Assembly (NCBI RefSeq): GCF_020532555.1
Contig: NZ_JAJBBR010000014.1
Location: 1 to 64,000 of the forward strand
DNA length: 64,000 bases
Direction: 5' to 3'
DNA from: Microvirga lenta
Lineage (GTDB): Bacteria; Pseudomonadota; Alphaproteobacteria; Rhizobiales; Beijerinckiaceae
Numbering within the stretch: the first letter of the stretch is position 1; the number at the start of each line of letters is the position of its first letter. Under the pieces are notes generated by a model. It saw only the letters and a program-made list of their open reading frames with translations. It had not been told where the DNA came from and did not search any database. A program made the position numbers and the translations under genes. Shown one piece after another: positions 1 to 8,843 of this stretch.

Positions 1-592
1 GAGGCCCGACCAGCAGCACGCCGCGGGGAATGCGCCCGCCCAGGCGCTGGAACTTCTGCGGATCGCGCAGGAACTCCACCACCTCCTGAAGGTCCTCCTT
101 GGCCTCGTCGATGCCCGCCACGTCCTCAAACGTCACACGGCCATGCGCCTCCGTCAGAAGCTTCGCCTTCGACTTGCCGAAGCCCATGGCCCGGCCGGCG
201 CCGTTCTGCATCTGTCGGGACAGGAAGACCCAGGCGCCGATGAACAGGGCGATGGGCAGGATGTTCATGAGGACGGCGATGAACCAGGGGGTCGAGTCCG
301 ACTGGGGCCGGGCCGTGATCTGGACGCCCTTCTGCTGCAGCTTCGACACCAGCATGGGGTCGTTCGGCGCATAGGTCGTGAAGGTGCGTCCGTCCGTGTA
401 GGTGCCGCTGATCTCGGGACCGGAAATGACCACGTTCGAGATGCGCCCGGCATCCGCCTCGCTGAGGAGCTGGCTGTACGCGATATCGCCGCCGCCCGTC
501 CGATGACCCGGGCTTTGGAACAGGGTCACGAGTGCCAGTACCAGGAGGAAGATGACGACCCACAGGGCGAAGTTGCGGAAATTTGAATTCAT
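1..592 (-). CDS. ftsH: ATP-dependent zinc metalloprotease FtsH, N-terminal part (runs off the window)
   Basis: Only the first 197 residues are in the window. The protein begins MNSNFRNFALWVVIFLLVLA, a first membrane segment. A periplasmic domain and a second membrane segment follow (about residues 100-120), then the FtsH linker with VTFEDVAGIDEAKEDLQEVV, and the window edge falls at LLVGP, the start of Walker A. FtsH is a membrane-anchored AAA+ protease that degrades misfolded membrane proteins and some regulators. It lies downstream of tilS on the same strand, the usual alphaproteobacterial order. The AAA+ core and zinc site (HEAGH) are outside the window, so protease activity cannot be checked here. 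Confidence 0.95.
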   Translation of the reverse strand, partial: MNSNFRNFALWVVIFLLVLALVTLFQSPGHRTGGGDIAYSQLLSEADAGRISNVVISGPEISGTYTDGRTFTTYAPNDPMLVSKLQQKGVQITARPQSDSTPWFIAVLMNILPIALFIGAWVFLSRQMQNGAGRAMGFGKSKAKLLTEAHGRVTFEDVAGIDEAKEDLQEVVEFLRDPQKFQRLGGRIPRGVLLVGP

Positions 593-654
593 CGGATCAG
601 ATTCTGCCCCAGAGGGAGATGAAGCGCGAGGCGATCCCTCACGCGGCTAAAGTC

Positions 655-683
655 AATGTAGGCACACGCTCCTCCCTTGCCAA
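655..683 (-). promoter_or_regulatory. Candidate housekeeping promoter of ftsH
   Basis: Reading the minus strand there is TTGGCA (678-683), a 17-base spacer, and TACATT (655-660). Transcription would start near 648, giving a leader of about 55 bases before the ftsH ATG. The elements fit a sigma-70-type promoter. The assignment rests on sequence alone. Confidence 0.45.
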
Positions 684-719
684 GGGAATGAGGCGGGCAT
701 GGGGCATCATCTTTGGGGC

Positions 720-1763
720 TTATGGATAAGACATAGGCCTAACGCCCCGGCGGCGCGGCGGCTCCGGCCGGACGGTCAGTCGCCCGGACGGGTCGAGCCG
801 GACGAGCTGCCCCGCAACGGTCGCGCGCAGCTCCTCCCCGGCGCGGATCGCCTCCCGGAGCCGGCGCGTGCAGGCCTCGATCCGGTGCAGGCGGCTGGCT
901 TCGAGGCGGGCGCCGCTCCTTTCGAGCATTGCGGTCAGCATGCGCAGGGCGATCTCGAACGGCTCCTCGGCAAGGCGTCCTGCCTCCAGGACAATCCCGT
1001 CCCCGTCGCCGGCCGCCCCGGCGAGCGACAGGGCCTCCCGCGCCTTGGCGTCCAGGGCCTCGTCCGCCTGTGCCAGCCGTTCGGCGAGGCGGGCGAGGCG
1101 CTCCGCCGTCAATCCCTCCGCCGCCAGCGCCGGCATGATTCCCCGCCAGCGCACCCGCGCGAAGGCCTCGTTGCGGTTGGAAGGATCATCGACGTAACGC
1201 CAGCCCTGCCCCTCGCACAGTCTCACCAGCGATGTCTTGGAGCAGGTCAGCAGAGGTCTCGCGTGGCGGACCCCATCCCGGTCCCGTTCGGCGCGCATGC
1301 CCGCGAGGCCCGCCAGTCCGGAGCCCCGCGCCATCCTCATCAGAACCGTCTCGGCCTGATCGTCCTGCGTATGGGCGGTCACCAGATGGGAGGCGCCCTC
1401 CTCCCGGGCTTGGTGGACGAGAAGGCGGTAGCGCGCCTCGCGCGCGGCCTCCTGCAGGCCGGTCCGGGGCTTGTCGCCTGTCCAGGCGAGGGTCCGGTGC
1501 GGCAGGCCCAGGGCGCCTGCCTCCCGCGCGACGAAGGCGGCCTCGTCGGCGGAATCCGGCCGCAGCCCGTGATCGACGGTGGCGACCAGGATGCGGGGCC
1601 GCGGCGCCGCGGCGCGCCAGCGGGCCAGCAGATGCATGAGAGCGATGGAATCGGGCCCGCCCGAGACGGCCGCCACGATGCCGCCGGCATTCCCGAGGGA
1701 CGAAAAGAGACGGTCCAGCACATCGCCGGACCAATCGGAATCAGATGGGGGGACGGCGGTCAC
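720..1763 (-). CDS. tilS: tRNA(Ile)-lysidine synthase TilS
   Basis: 347 residues from a GTG start. The PP-loop ATP pyrophosphatase motif SGGPDS is at residues 34-39, followed by VDHGLRPDSADEA and THTQDDQAETVLMR, all typical of TilS. The enzyme uses ATP and lysine to convert C34 of the CAU anticodon of tRNA-Ile to lysidine, allowing AUA decoding. The length fits the shorter alphaproteobacterial form, with a reduced C-terminal tRNA-binding region compared with E. coli (about 430 residues). It follows cpoB after 26 bases and precedes ftsH, so it is probably cotranscribed with the pal-cpoB end of the Tol cluster. Confidence 0.93.
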   Translation of the reverse strand: MTAVPPSDSDWSGDVLDRLFSSLGNAGGIVAAVSGGPDSIALMHLLARWRAAAPRPRILVATVDHGLRPDSADEAAFVAREAGALGLPHRTLAWTGDKPRTGLQEAAREARYRLLVHQAREEGASHLVTAHTQDDQAETVLMRMARGSGLAGLAGMRAERDRDGVRHARPLLTCSKTSLVRLCEGQGWRYVDDPSNRNEAFARVRWRGIMPALAAEGLTAERLARLAERLAQADEALDAKAREALSLAGAAGDGDGIVLEAGRLAEEPFEIALRMLTAMLERSGARLEASRLHRIEACTRRLREAIRAGEELRATVAGQLVRLDPSGRLTVRPEPPRRRGVRPMSYP

Positions 1764-1789
1764 GCGTCAGCGAGGTGCGGGCACGCCGC

Positions 1790-2764
1790 TCAACTGCACT
1801 TGGCGCGCTTCTGCTCGCGCTCGGCACCCTGGCGCACGGTGGCGGGAGCCTGGGGATATTTGCGCTCGATCTCCGCATAGACCGCGCAGGCCCGGTCGTG
1901 GGCTCCGAGCCCGCTGAGGGCGACCCCGAGCTTGAGAAGCGCCTCGGGCGCGCGGGCGGCGTCGGGATGGTCCGTCGAGACGTTCAGGAACTGCTCGGCG
2001 GCCTCGCGATAGCGGCCCCGCTGCAGATAGGTCTCGCCGAGCCAGTAGGAGGCGTCCGGCACCAGCTTGTCCCGGGGGTTGGACTGCAGAAAGCGGCGGA
2101 AACCCATTTCAGCCTGATCGAATTGCTGCCGGGTCAGGTAGGCATAGGCCGTCGCGTAGTCCGAACGGGGATCGCTGACGCTCGCGGCGGCGACGCTCTG
2201 GTCGGGATTGGCGCGCAGGATCGCCCCGCCGGCGCCCTGGGGGATCGTCGAGGTGCGGCTGGCCGGGCTGAGGTCGAGCGGTCCACCGCCCGCGGCCATC
2301 TCGTCGCTCTCGATCAGCTCCTCGATGCCGCTCACGGCGCCGCTCGGGATCGGCATGGGGCTGACGGCGTCTGCCGAGGCCAGGGGGGCGGACGGGGGCG
2401 TGCTTCCGAGAGGAAGCGGCGCGCCGGGGGCGCCGGGCGCCTCCGACGGGTCGAACACGTCGCTGCGCCGCTGCGGCTGGGCCTGGGGCTGCGCCGGGCG
2501 GGCGGGCGCGGCCGCCGGAGGCGCGGCCTTGGAGCCGCCGCGGCCCTCCTGGAAGCGGAACTCCACGTCCTCCTGGAACTTGCGGAGCTGCTCCTTGAGC
2601 TGGCGGTTCTCGAACTGGAGCTCCTCGATCTGTCCCGACATCTGCCGGAACTGGCTCTCCAGCCGGTTGATGCGAACGATGGCATCGGCGGCATCCTGCG
2701 CGGCGGCAGGTGCGGCCAGGATGGTGACGAAGGCGAAACAGGCGATCAGGCGACGAAACATCAT
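1790..2764 (-). CDS. cpoB: Tol-Pal system protein CpoB (YbgF)
   Basis: 324 residues. A signal peptide ends near residue 22 (AAPAAAQ). A coiled-coil segment (about 28-70, RINRLESQFRQMSGQIEELQ) matches the trimerising part of YbgF. A Pro/Ala-rich linker follows to about 190, then TPR repeats (Y-A-Y-L-T-R-Q-Q-F-DQAEMGF, DASYWLGETYLQRGRYREAA). CpoB is periplasmic and coordinates peptidoglycan synthesis with Tol-Pal-driven outer-membrane constriction. The linker is longer than in E. coli, where the protein has about 263 residues. It lies 105 bases downstream of pal with a stem-loop between them. Confidence 0.93.
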   Translation of the reverse strand: MMFRRLIACFAFVTILAAPAAAQDAADAIVRINRLESQFRQMSGQIEELQFENRQLKEQLRKFQEDVEFRFQEGRGGSKAAPPAAAPARPAQPQAQPQRRSDVFDPSEAPGAPGAPLPLGSTPPSAPLASADAVSPMPIPSGAVSGIEELIESDEMAAGGGPLDLSPASRTSTIPQGAGGAILRANPDQSVAAASVSDPRSDYATAYAYLTRQQFDQAEMGFRRFLQSNPRDKLVPDASYWLGETYLQRGRYREAAEQFLNVSTDHPDAARAPEALLKLGVALSGLGAHDRACAVYAEIERKYPQAPATVRQGAEREQKRAKCS

Positions 2765-2806
2765 GGATACCGTAAAGGTCTCAGTGACCGTGCCGATAAC
2801 ACATAA

Positions 2807-2835
2807 GCGCCGCCACGGCGATAATGTGGCGGCGC
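2807..2835 (-). other. Strong stem-loop between pal and cpoB
   Basis: GCGCCGCCAC (2807-2816) and GTGGCGGCGC (2826-2835) form a perfect 10-bp stem with a 9-base loop. There is no clean T-tract on the minus strand after it, so it is more likely a processing or stability element, or a partial attenuator, than a simple terminator. It would sit in the pal-cpoB transcript and could make Pal more abundant than CpoB. Confidence 0.55.
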
Positions 2836-2869
2836 GCGATTGTTTCAGGCGGAAGCCCCTTCAGGCCCC

Positions 2870-3370
2870 TTACGCACCGGCACCCGCGCTGAGCACGGTG
2901 ACCGCGCGGCGGTTCTGCGACCAGCAGGAGATGTCGTTGCAGACCGCCACCGGGCGCTCCTTGCCGTAGGACACAGTGCGGAAGCGCGAGGCGTCGATGC
3001 CGCGTGACACGAGGTAGTCGCGCACGTTCTGGGCACGGCGGGCGGAGAGCGAGAAGTTGTACTCGCGGGTGCCGCGCTCGTCCGCATGGCCTTCGATGAT
3101 GAAGGTGTAGTTCGGATAGCGGCTCAGCCACTGGGCCTGCTTGTCGAGGGTCGCCACGGCGGTCGGGGTCAGGTCCGTCTGGTCCGTCTCGAAGAAGACG
3201 CGGTCGCCCACATTGACGACGAAGTCCTGGGCGCTGCCCGGAGTCGCCGCTCCGCCGGCCCCGAACCCGCCGGCTCCGCCAGCCATCTCATCTTTGTTGG
3301 ACGAACACGCCGCCGCCCCGAGGGCGAGGACGATGGCAGCGGCGAATTTGACGGCGCGCAACGTCATCAT
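2870..3370 (-). CDS. pal: Peptidoglycan-associated lipoprotein Pal
   Basis: 166 residues from the ATG preceded by AAGGAG at 8-base spacing. A TTG two codons upstream is possible but has no proper ribosome site. A lipoprotein signal ends in LGAAAC (Cys22). After a Gly/Ala linker comes an OmpA-like domain with IEGHADERGTREYN and LSARRAQNVRDYL, the diaminopimelate-binding signature. Pal anchors the outer membrane to peptidoglycan and binds TolB. Here pal and cpoB are separated from tolB by two plus-strand genes. Confidence 0.96.
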   Translation of the reverse strand: MMTLRAVKFAAAIVLALGAAACSSNKDEMAGGAGGFGAGGAATPGSAQDFVVNVGDRVFFETDQTDLTPTAVATLDKQAQWLSRYPNYTFIIEGHADERGTREYNFSLSARRAQNVRDYLVSRGIDASRFRTVSYGKERPVAVCNDISCWSQNRRAVTVLSAGAGA

Positions 3371-3623
3371 TGGCAATACTCCTTACACATACGTCTGCCG
3401 AACGTTGTGTCTTCTATATCCGGGGATAGTTAAGGGAGGGTTCCGTCAACCTTGATGGAGAGTTGAAGGATAAGGTGAATCGCGCCCGGGCCGAGAAACC
3501 TGGGCGCAGGGTTAATCGAGAGTGAATGCGGCAAGGAGGTGGCAACGGCCGCATCCTCTGCAACATTGTGCACAAGCTTGACCTTTGCGAGAGCCGAAAG
3601 GCCGTTTCGTGCGTTAAAGGGAC

Positions 3624-5162
3624 ATGGATACGACAACCGCTCAGCTCGCGAGCCTCGGCAACATCAGGCAGCACGGCTCCGGCGAACTTCGCCTGGAGCG
3701 TGCCTTCGCGCGCATCGCCGACAGCGACCTGCGCCTCGGCAATGCCGTGGCCCTGCTCCGCGATTCCCGGGAGAACTACCCGGCCTGGCTCGAAGCCATC
3801 CGGTCGGCCGAGCGGATCATCCACTTCGAGAACTTCATCATCGCCGACGACGAGACCGGCGCCGTCTTCGCCGAGGCCTTCATGGAGCGGGCCCGCGCCG
3901 GCGTGAAGGTACGGATCCTCTACGACTGGCTCGGCTCGACGACGCGGGCGCTGCCCCGGTTCTGGCGCAGGCTGCGGCAGGCGGGCGTGGAGGTGCGCGT
4001 CTTCAATCCGCCCCGGCTGACGGACCCGCTCTGGATCCGGCGCGACCACCGCAAGCTCATCACCGTCGACGGGCGGATCGCCTTCGTGTCCGGCCTGTGC
4101 ATCTCGGACAACTGGGAGGGCAAGGACTCGGAAGAGCCCTGGCGCGATACGGGGCTGTCCCTGGAAGGCCCCGTCGTGGCGGATCTCGATGTGTCCTTCG
4201 CCGAGAGCTGGGCGCGGGCCGGTGCGCCGATCCCCCGGGACCAGCTCGTCGAGCCCGGCACCATCCCGATCGCCGGCACGGTGCCGGCGCGGGTGATCAA
4301 CGGCCAGCCGGGGATGTTTCGCACCTACCGGCTCGACCAGCTCATCGCCGCGACCGCGCAGCGCAACCTCTGGCTCACGGACGCCTATCTCGTCCCCACC
4401 ACGTCCTACATCCAGGCCCTGGGGGAAGCCGCCCGGGACGGGGTGGACGTCCGTCTGCTCGTGCCGGGCTCGAGCGACGTCCCGGCGCTCCAGCCCATCG
4501 TGCGGGCAGGCTACCGGTCCCTGATCGAAGCGGGCATCCGGGTGTTCGAGTGGAACGGGTCGATGCTCCACGCCAAGACCGCCGTCGCGGACGGGCGCTG
4601 GGCCCGCGTCGGGTCCACCAATCTCAACCTCGCGAGCTGGGCCACCAACTGGGAGCTCGACGTGGTGGTGGAGGACCCGACCTTCGCGGAAGCCATGGAG
4701 GCCATGTACCTGGAGGATCTGGCCAAAGCGACCGAGATCGTCCCCGGCTGGCAGGCCCGTCGCCGCCAGGCCCGGAACATGCGCTCCCGGCGCTCCGTGA
4801 AGTACAAGAAGGGCGGCGTGCGGCGGATCGCGGTCGGAGCGCTCGCGCTCAGCGGCAGCATCGGCAAGGCGGTCAACTCCAAGTCCCTCACGGCGACCGA
4901 GGCCAGCAGCATCGCGATCATCGGCTTCGCCCTCCTGGCCCTGGCGATCCTGATCACGCTCTTCCCGGTCATCGTCGTGTCGCCGCTGGTGATCGCCCTG
5001 GTCTGGTTCGGCGCCGCGCTCCTGATCCGCGCGTTCCGCCTCAAGCGCCGCATCCGCATCCGGCGCCGCAAGATGCGGCTCAGGCGCCGCCTGGCGAAAG
5101 TGAAGGAAATCAGCACCGCGCCATCGGAAGGCGAGAAAGCGGCTGCCAATCCGGAGTCTTGA
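3624..5162 (+). CDS. Phospholipase D-family (cardiolipin synthase-like) enzyme with C-terminal membrane anchor
   Basis: 512 residues with two HKD active sites: HRKLITVD (142-149) and HAKTAVAD (316-323), the second followed by GSTNLN. This is the bacterial cardiolipin synthase/PLD layout, which transfers phosphatidyl groups via a phosphohistidine. It lacks the N-terminal membrane helices of ClsA. Instead it has a hydrophobic hairpin at about 428-468, then a very basic tail (RLKRRIRIRRRKMRLRRRL). The start follows GCGTTAAAGGGAC. It is divergent from pal and 47 bases upstream of the HdeD-like gene. Cardiolipin synthesis is likely from the family, but another phospholipid transfer is possible. 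Confidence 0.85.
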   Translation: MDTTTAQLASLGNIRQHGSGELRLERAFARIADSDLRLGNAVALLRDSRENYPAWLEAIRSAERIIHFENFIIADDETGAVFAEAFMERARAGVKVRILYDWLGSTTRALPRFWRRLRQAGVEVRVFNPPRLTDPLWIRRDHRKLITVDGRIAFVSGLCISDNWEGKDSEEPWRDTGLSLEGPVVADLDVSFAESWARAGAPIPRDQLVEPGTIPIAGTVPARVINGQPGMFRTYRLDQLIAATAQRNLWLTDAYLVPTTSYIQALGEAARDGVDVRLLVPGSSDVPALQPIVRAGYRSLIEAGIRVFEWNGSMLHAKTAVADGRWARVGSTNLNLASWATNWELDVVVEDPTFAEAMEAMYLEDLAKATEIVPGWQARRRQARNMRSRRSVKYKKGGVRRIAVGALALSGSIGKAVNSKSLTATEASSIAIIGFALLALAILITLFPVIVVSPLVIALVWFGAALLIRAFRLKRRIRIRRRKMRLRRRLAKVKEISTAPSEGEKAAANPES

Positions 5163-5209
5163 ATATATACCTTTCCGTTAGGGCATTGCCGCCTTCAAGG
5201 GAGACGACC

Positions 5210-5827
5210 ATGGCGTCCGGGTATTCGCATCCCCACGAGTCCTTCGATCGCGCTCAGGCGATGAGCGCCCTCCTGGCGCAGAACTGGTGGGCGGTGGCCC
5301 TGCGCGGGGCCTTCGCCATCCTCTTCGCCCTCATCGCCTTCTTCTGGCCGGGAGCCGCGATCCTGTCCTTCGTGCTCTTCTTCTCGGCCTACATGCTCGT
5401 CGACGGGGTCTTCGCGATCGTCGCCGCCGTGCGGGCCGCCTCGCACCACCAGAGGTGGGGCCTCCTGGTGCTGGAGGGCATCGTGAACATCCTGGTCGGA
5501 ATCGTCGCCTTCGCCTGGCCGGGGCTGACGGTAGTGTTCTTCGTCACCCTCATGGCGTTCTGGTCGCTGATCACCGGCATCCTGATGATCGTCGCCGCCT
5601 TCAAGCTGAACCCGACCTATGGACGCGGCTGGCTGATCTTCAGCGGCGTGGTCTCGGTCCTGTTCGGCATCGCCCTGCTGATCGCGCCGCTCGTCGGCGC
5701 CGTGGTGCTGACCTGGTGGATCGGGGCCTATGCCCTGTTCTTCGGCATCGCGCTCCTCGTCCTCGCCTTCAAGCTGAAGGGGCGCAAGGACGACATGCCC
5801 GGCACGGCGGCGCCGCGCGGCGTCTGA
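5210..5827 (+). CDS. HdeD-family (DUF308) membrane protein
   Basis: 205 residues starting at an ATG preceded by AAGGGAGACGACC. About six hydrophobic helices are arranged as repeated pairs (FAILFALIAFFWPGAAILSF, LNILVGIVAFAWPG-type, LFGIALLIAPLVGAVVL), with the WPG repeats typical of the HdeD/DUF308 family. E. coli HdeD is an inner-membrane protein linked to acid resistance at high cell density; its biochemical role is unknown. It directly follows the PLD-type gene, so the two probably share a transcript. Together they form the plus-strand block that splits the tol-pal genes. Confidence 0.85.
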   Translation: MASGYSHPHESFDRAQAMSALLAQNWWAVALRGAFAILFALIAFFWPGAAILSFVLFFSAYMLVDGVFAIVAAVRAASHHQRWGLLVLEGIVNILVGIVAFAWPGLTVVFFVTLMAFWSLITGILMIVAAFKLNPTYGRGWLIFSGVVSVLFGIALLIAPLVGAVVLTWWIGAYALFFGIALLVLAFKLKGRKDDMPGTAAPRGV

Positions 5828-5841
5828 CCCGAAACCGAACA

Positions 5842-5862
5842 GGGCGCCCCGAGGCGCCCCGC
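5842..5862. terminator. Short GC-rich hairpin between convergent hdeD-like and tolB genes
   Basis: GGGCGCC-CCGA-GGCGCCC at 5842-5859 forms a 7-bp stem, followed on the plus strand by CGCTTTCG. It lies between two convergent stop codons, where a terminator is expected. The T-tract is poor, so intrinsic termination is only a suggestion. Confidence 0.35.
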
Positions 5863-5877
5863 TTTCGTCATGGCCGC

Positions 5878-7212
5878 TTACCGCGTCTCGCTCAGGAGCG
5901 GGGACCAGGTGGGGTCCGACGCGAAGGACGGCGTCGGCACGGGCTGCTCCACGCGGCCGGTGATGTCCACCATGTAGAGCTTGCCGCCCGCCTGCCCGCC
6001 CGGATCGCGGAAGAACAGGATGTACTGGCCGTTGGGCGCCCAGGTCGGGCTTTCGTTGTGGAAGCCTTCGGTCAGGATGCGCTCGTCGGAGCCGTCCGGC
6101 TTCATGATGCCGATGGCGAAGCCGCCCGCGCGCTGCTTGGTGAAGGCGATGTAGTCGCCCCGCGGCGACCAGGCCGGCTGCGAATAGGCGCCCTCGCCGA
6201 AGGAGATGCGGCGCTGGTTCGAGCCGTCAGCGTTCATGGCGTAGATCTGCTGCTTGCCGCCACGGTCGCTCTCGAACACGATCTGGCTGCCGTCCGGCGA
6301 GAAGGACGGCGAGGTGTCGATGGCGGCCGTCGAGGTGAGCCGGGTCGTGGCGCGCGAGTTCAGGTCCATCATGAAGATGTTGGCATTGCCGCCCTGCTGC
6401 AGGCTCATGACGATGCGCTGCCCGTCCGGCGAGAAGCGCGGGGAGGAGGCCATGTCGGGGAAGTTGCCGAGGATCTGGCGCGAACCGGTCTCCAGGTTGA
6501 TCACCTGCACGCGCGGCTGCTGGCCTTCCGCCTGGGACATGTAGGTGATGTCCTGGGTGGCGGGCGAGTAGCGCGGGGTGACTACGAGGTTTTCGCCCTG
6601 CGTGAGGTAGCGGACGTTGGCGCCGTCCTGGTCCATGATCGCCAGGCGCTTGCGGCGGTTCTCCTTCGGGCCCGACTCGTCGACGAAGACGATGCGGGTG
6701 TCGAAGAAGCCGCCGAAGCCGGTGATCTTCGTGTAGACCGCGTCGGAGATGATGTGGCCGACGCGGCGCCAGAAATTGGCGTCCGTCACATATTGCTGGC
6801 CGGTGAGCTGCTGACCGGACTCGATGTCCCACAGGCGGAACTCGGCCTTGAGGCGGCCTGCGGGGTCGCGCGAGACGCGGCCCGTCACCAGCGCCTGGGC
6901 GCCCGCCGCCCGCCAGGCCTCGAAGCGCGGCGCGGCGTCGAAGGACGGGCGCTCCGGGAAGCGCGACGGGTCGAGCGGCGCGAAATAGCCCGAACGCTGC
7001 AGGTTGTTGCCGATGATGCCGGACACCCGCTGCCCGAGATCGCCCTCACCGGAGAAATCCGCAATGGCGATGGGCATGGGCTGGAACTGCCCGCCGGGTC
7101 CGACGCGGAAGCTGAGCTGCGCATGGGCCGCCGGAGCAAGCGCGGCGAACGGCACCGCAATGGCGAGCGCGAGGAGAAGGCGGGACACAAGACGATGGAT
7201 CATGGGGGTCAT
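5878..7212 (-). CDS. tolB: Tol-Pal system beta-propeller protein TolB
   Basis: 444 residues. A signal peptide (about 1-31, ending AAHAQ) is followed by the N-terminal domain ([19 protein letters not shown]). A six-bladed beta-propeller then shows the repeated FSPDG / [10 protein letters not shown] / [10 protein letters not shown] pattern. TolB is periplasmic and switches between Pal and the TolA complex during cell constriction. It is 25 bases downstream of tolA and is the last gene of the tolQRAB unit here, because pal lies beyond the inserted plus-strand genes. Confidence 0.96.
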   Translation of the reverse strand: MTPMIHRLVSRLLLALAIAVPFAALAPAAHAQLSFRVGPGGQFQPMPIAIADFSGEGDLGQRVSGIIGNNLQRSGYFAPLDPSRFPERPSFDAAPRFEAWRAAGAQALVTGRVSRDPAGRLKAEFRLWDIESGQQLTGQQYVTDANFWRRVGHIISDAVYTKITGFGGFFDTRIVFVDESGPKENRRKRLAIMDQDGANVRYLTQGENLVVTPRYSPATQDITYMSQAEGQQPRVQVINLETGSRQILGNFPDMASSPRFSPDGQRIVMSLQQGGNANIFMMDLNSRATTRLTSTAAIDTSPSFSPDGSQIVFESDRGGKQQIYAMNADGSNQRRISFGEGAYSQPAWSPRGDYIAFTKQRAGGFAIGIMKPDGSDERILTEGFHNESPTWAPNGQYILFFRDPGGQAGGKLYMVDITGRVEQPVPTPSFASDPTWSPLLSETR

Positions 7213-7237
7213 GTCTCAAGCGTGAGGGGCTTTAAGA

Positions 7238-8365
7238 TCAGGAAAGGTCGAACTGAACGTTCAGGGTTTTCCAATCCGTATAGAACGGAGCGAACTTGGC
7301 GGGGACGCGGAAGGGCGCGCAGCGGCGCACGGCGCGCAGGGCCGCATCGGCGACGGCCCGGTCGGTGGAGCTCGCGCCGGCCTGGAGCACGGCCGGATCC
7401 CGCATCAGGGAGCCGTCCTCGTTGAGGCGGATGTCGATGACCGGAGGGGTGGCCGTGCCGGTCGAGGCGCTGATGGGCGCCGTGTAGCAGCGCTCGATCT
7501 GCTCGCGCAGGAGACCCATGAGCGCGTCGCGCATGCTCGGATTGAGCTTCGCGGCCGTCCCCGTGGCGGTGCCGAGGGAGGCGGTCTTCTGGACCTCCGC
7601 CCCGGTCGCGCCGGTGGACTGGTTGCGCTCCTTGTTGTCGAGGAACTGCCGGATGTCGCCCATGTCGAGCTTCTTGGCGACCTGGGCCTCCTTGCGGGCC
7701 TTCGCCTCGGCTTCCGCCTTGGCCTTGGCCTCCGCGATCTTCTTGGCTTCCGCTTCGGCGTTCGCTTTGGCCTCCGCCTCCGCCTTGGCTTTCGCCTTGG
7801 CTTCCGCGACGGCCTTGGCCTTGGCTTCGGCGTCCGCCTTGGCTTTCGCTTCCGCCGCGGCCTTTGCCTTCGCCTCGGCCTCCGCCTTGGCGGCCTGCGC
7901 CTTCTCGATGGCTTCGGCCTCGGCCTTCTCGGCCAGTTTCTGCTGCTCCTCGGCCCTGGCTTTCGCCTCGGCTTCGGCCTGGGAAGGCTGCGGCGGCGGG
8001 GGCGGCGGTGGAGGCTGGGCCACGACGGGCTCCTCCTTCTCGGCCACCTTCATCTCCTCGGGACGCTTCGGCGGGGCCGGCGCGTCGCGCGTGTCCTCGC
8101 CGGGGTCGCGCTGCTCGACCTTGTCCGCGACCCTGTCCGCCCGGGGCTTGGGGGTGGGCAGGACCTCCTTAGCGGTCTGCTCGCCCTTGGTGATCTGCGA
8201 GAACTGGTTGTCGGTGATGATCTCGACCGGGATGCCTTCCTGCGCCTCGGGGAACTCGCTGACGGAGGACAGCCCGACCATGGCGGCCGCCAGGATCGCC
8301 GCATGCGCGACGCCCGACACCCAGAGGCCCGGTTCGGAGGGGTTGAATTTCGGCTTCAACGCCAC
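7238..8365 (-). CDS. tolA: Cell envelope integrity protein TolA
   Basis: 375 residues from a GTG start. A single membrane anchor (about 13-33) is followed by a Pro run (about 120-130). A long Ala/Lys/Glu-rich helix (about 130-240) is built from degenerate AKAEAEAKA repeats, then comes a globular C-terminal domain ([20 protein letters not shown]...). TolA spans the periplasm and links the TolQ-TolR motor to TolB and Pal. The helical repeats are encoded by near-repetitive DNA (about 7690-7980), a possible site of slippage and length variation. Confidence 0.93.
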   Translation of the reverse strand: MALKPKFNPSEPGLWVSGVAHAAILAAAMVGLSSVSEFPEAQEGIPVEIITDNQFSQITKGEQTAKEVLPTPKPRADRVADKVEQRDPGEDTRDAPAPPKRPEEMKVAEKEEPVVAQPPPPPPPPQPSQAEAEAKARAEEQQKLAEKAEAEAIEKAQAAKAEAEAKAKAAAEAKAKADAEAKAKAVAEAKAKAKAEAEAKANAEAEAKKIAEAKAKAEAEAKARKEAQVAKKLDMGDIRQFLDNKERNQSTGATGAEVQKTASLGTATGTAAKLNPSMRDALMGLLREQIERCYTAPISASTGTATPPVIDIRLNEDGSLMRDPAVLQAGASSTDRAVADAALRAVRRCAPFRVPAKFAPFYTDWKTLNVQFDLS

Positions 8366-8384
8366 GGCTGTCTGTCTCCCTCGC

Positions 8385-8831
8385 CTATCGCTGATCGGGT
8401 TCCGTCACCAGGGCGACGCGCTTGTAGCCGGCCGAGGTGACGATCGACATGATCTGGGCCACGCGCCCGTAATCCACCTGTTTGTCGCCGCGCACGAAGA
8501 TGCGCTCGTCGAAGCCGCTCTTCGCCACCTCCGCGAGCTTGCCGACGATCGCGTCGTCGGTCAGTTCGTCCTCGCCGAGGAAGACCTGGCCCGTCTCCTT
8601 GATGGAGAGGGTCACGGGCTTCGAATCCATGTTCAGCGGCGCCGCCGTGGTCTGCGGCAGGTCGAGCGGGACGCCCGCGGTCATCATCGGCGCCGCGACC
8701 ATGAAGATGATGAGGAGCACCAGCATGACGTCGATGAACGGCGTCATGTTGATCTCGTTGATGACGCCTGCGCGCCGGGCCCGCCTGCGGCGGCGCCCGC
8801 CGCCGCCCGCCATGCCTGCACTCGTTGCCAT
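8385..8831 (-). CDS. tolR: TolR protein of the Tol-Pal proton-driven motor
   Basis: 148 residues, the usual ExbD/TolR size. After a Gly/Arg-rich start there is one membrane helix, with [20 protein letters not shown] carrying the conserved channel aspartate (Asp34). A periplasmic domain with [12 protein letters not shown] and [17 protein letters not shown] follows. TolR forms the proton channel with TolQ and energises TolA. It sits 12 bases downstream of tolQ and 19 bases upstream of tolA. Confidence 0.95.
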   Translation of the reverse strand: MATSAGMAGGGGRRRRRARRAGVINEINMTPFIDVMLVLLIIFMVAAPMMTAGVPLDLPQTTAAPLNMDSKPVTLSIKETGQVFLGEDELTDDAIVGKLAEVAKSGFDERIFVRGDKQVDYGRVAQIMSIVTSAGYKRVALVTEPDQR

Positions 8832-8843
8832 GGCCCAGGCCCC

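Noticed and set aside
7690..7980. Tandem DNA repeat in tolA as a separate repeat element
   Set aside because: The near-repeats follow from the Ala/Lys/Glu helix of TolA and are degenerate at the DNA level, so they are treated as part of the gene.
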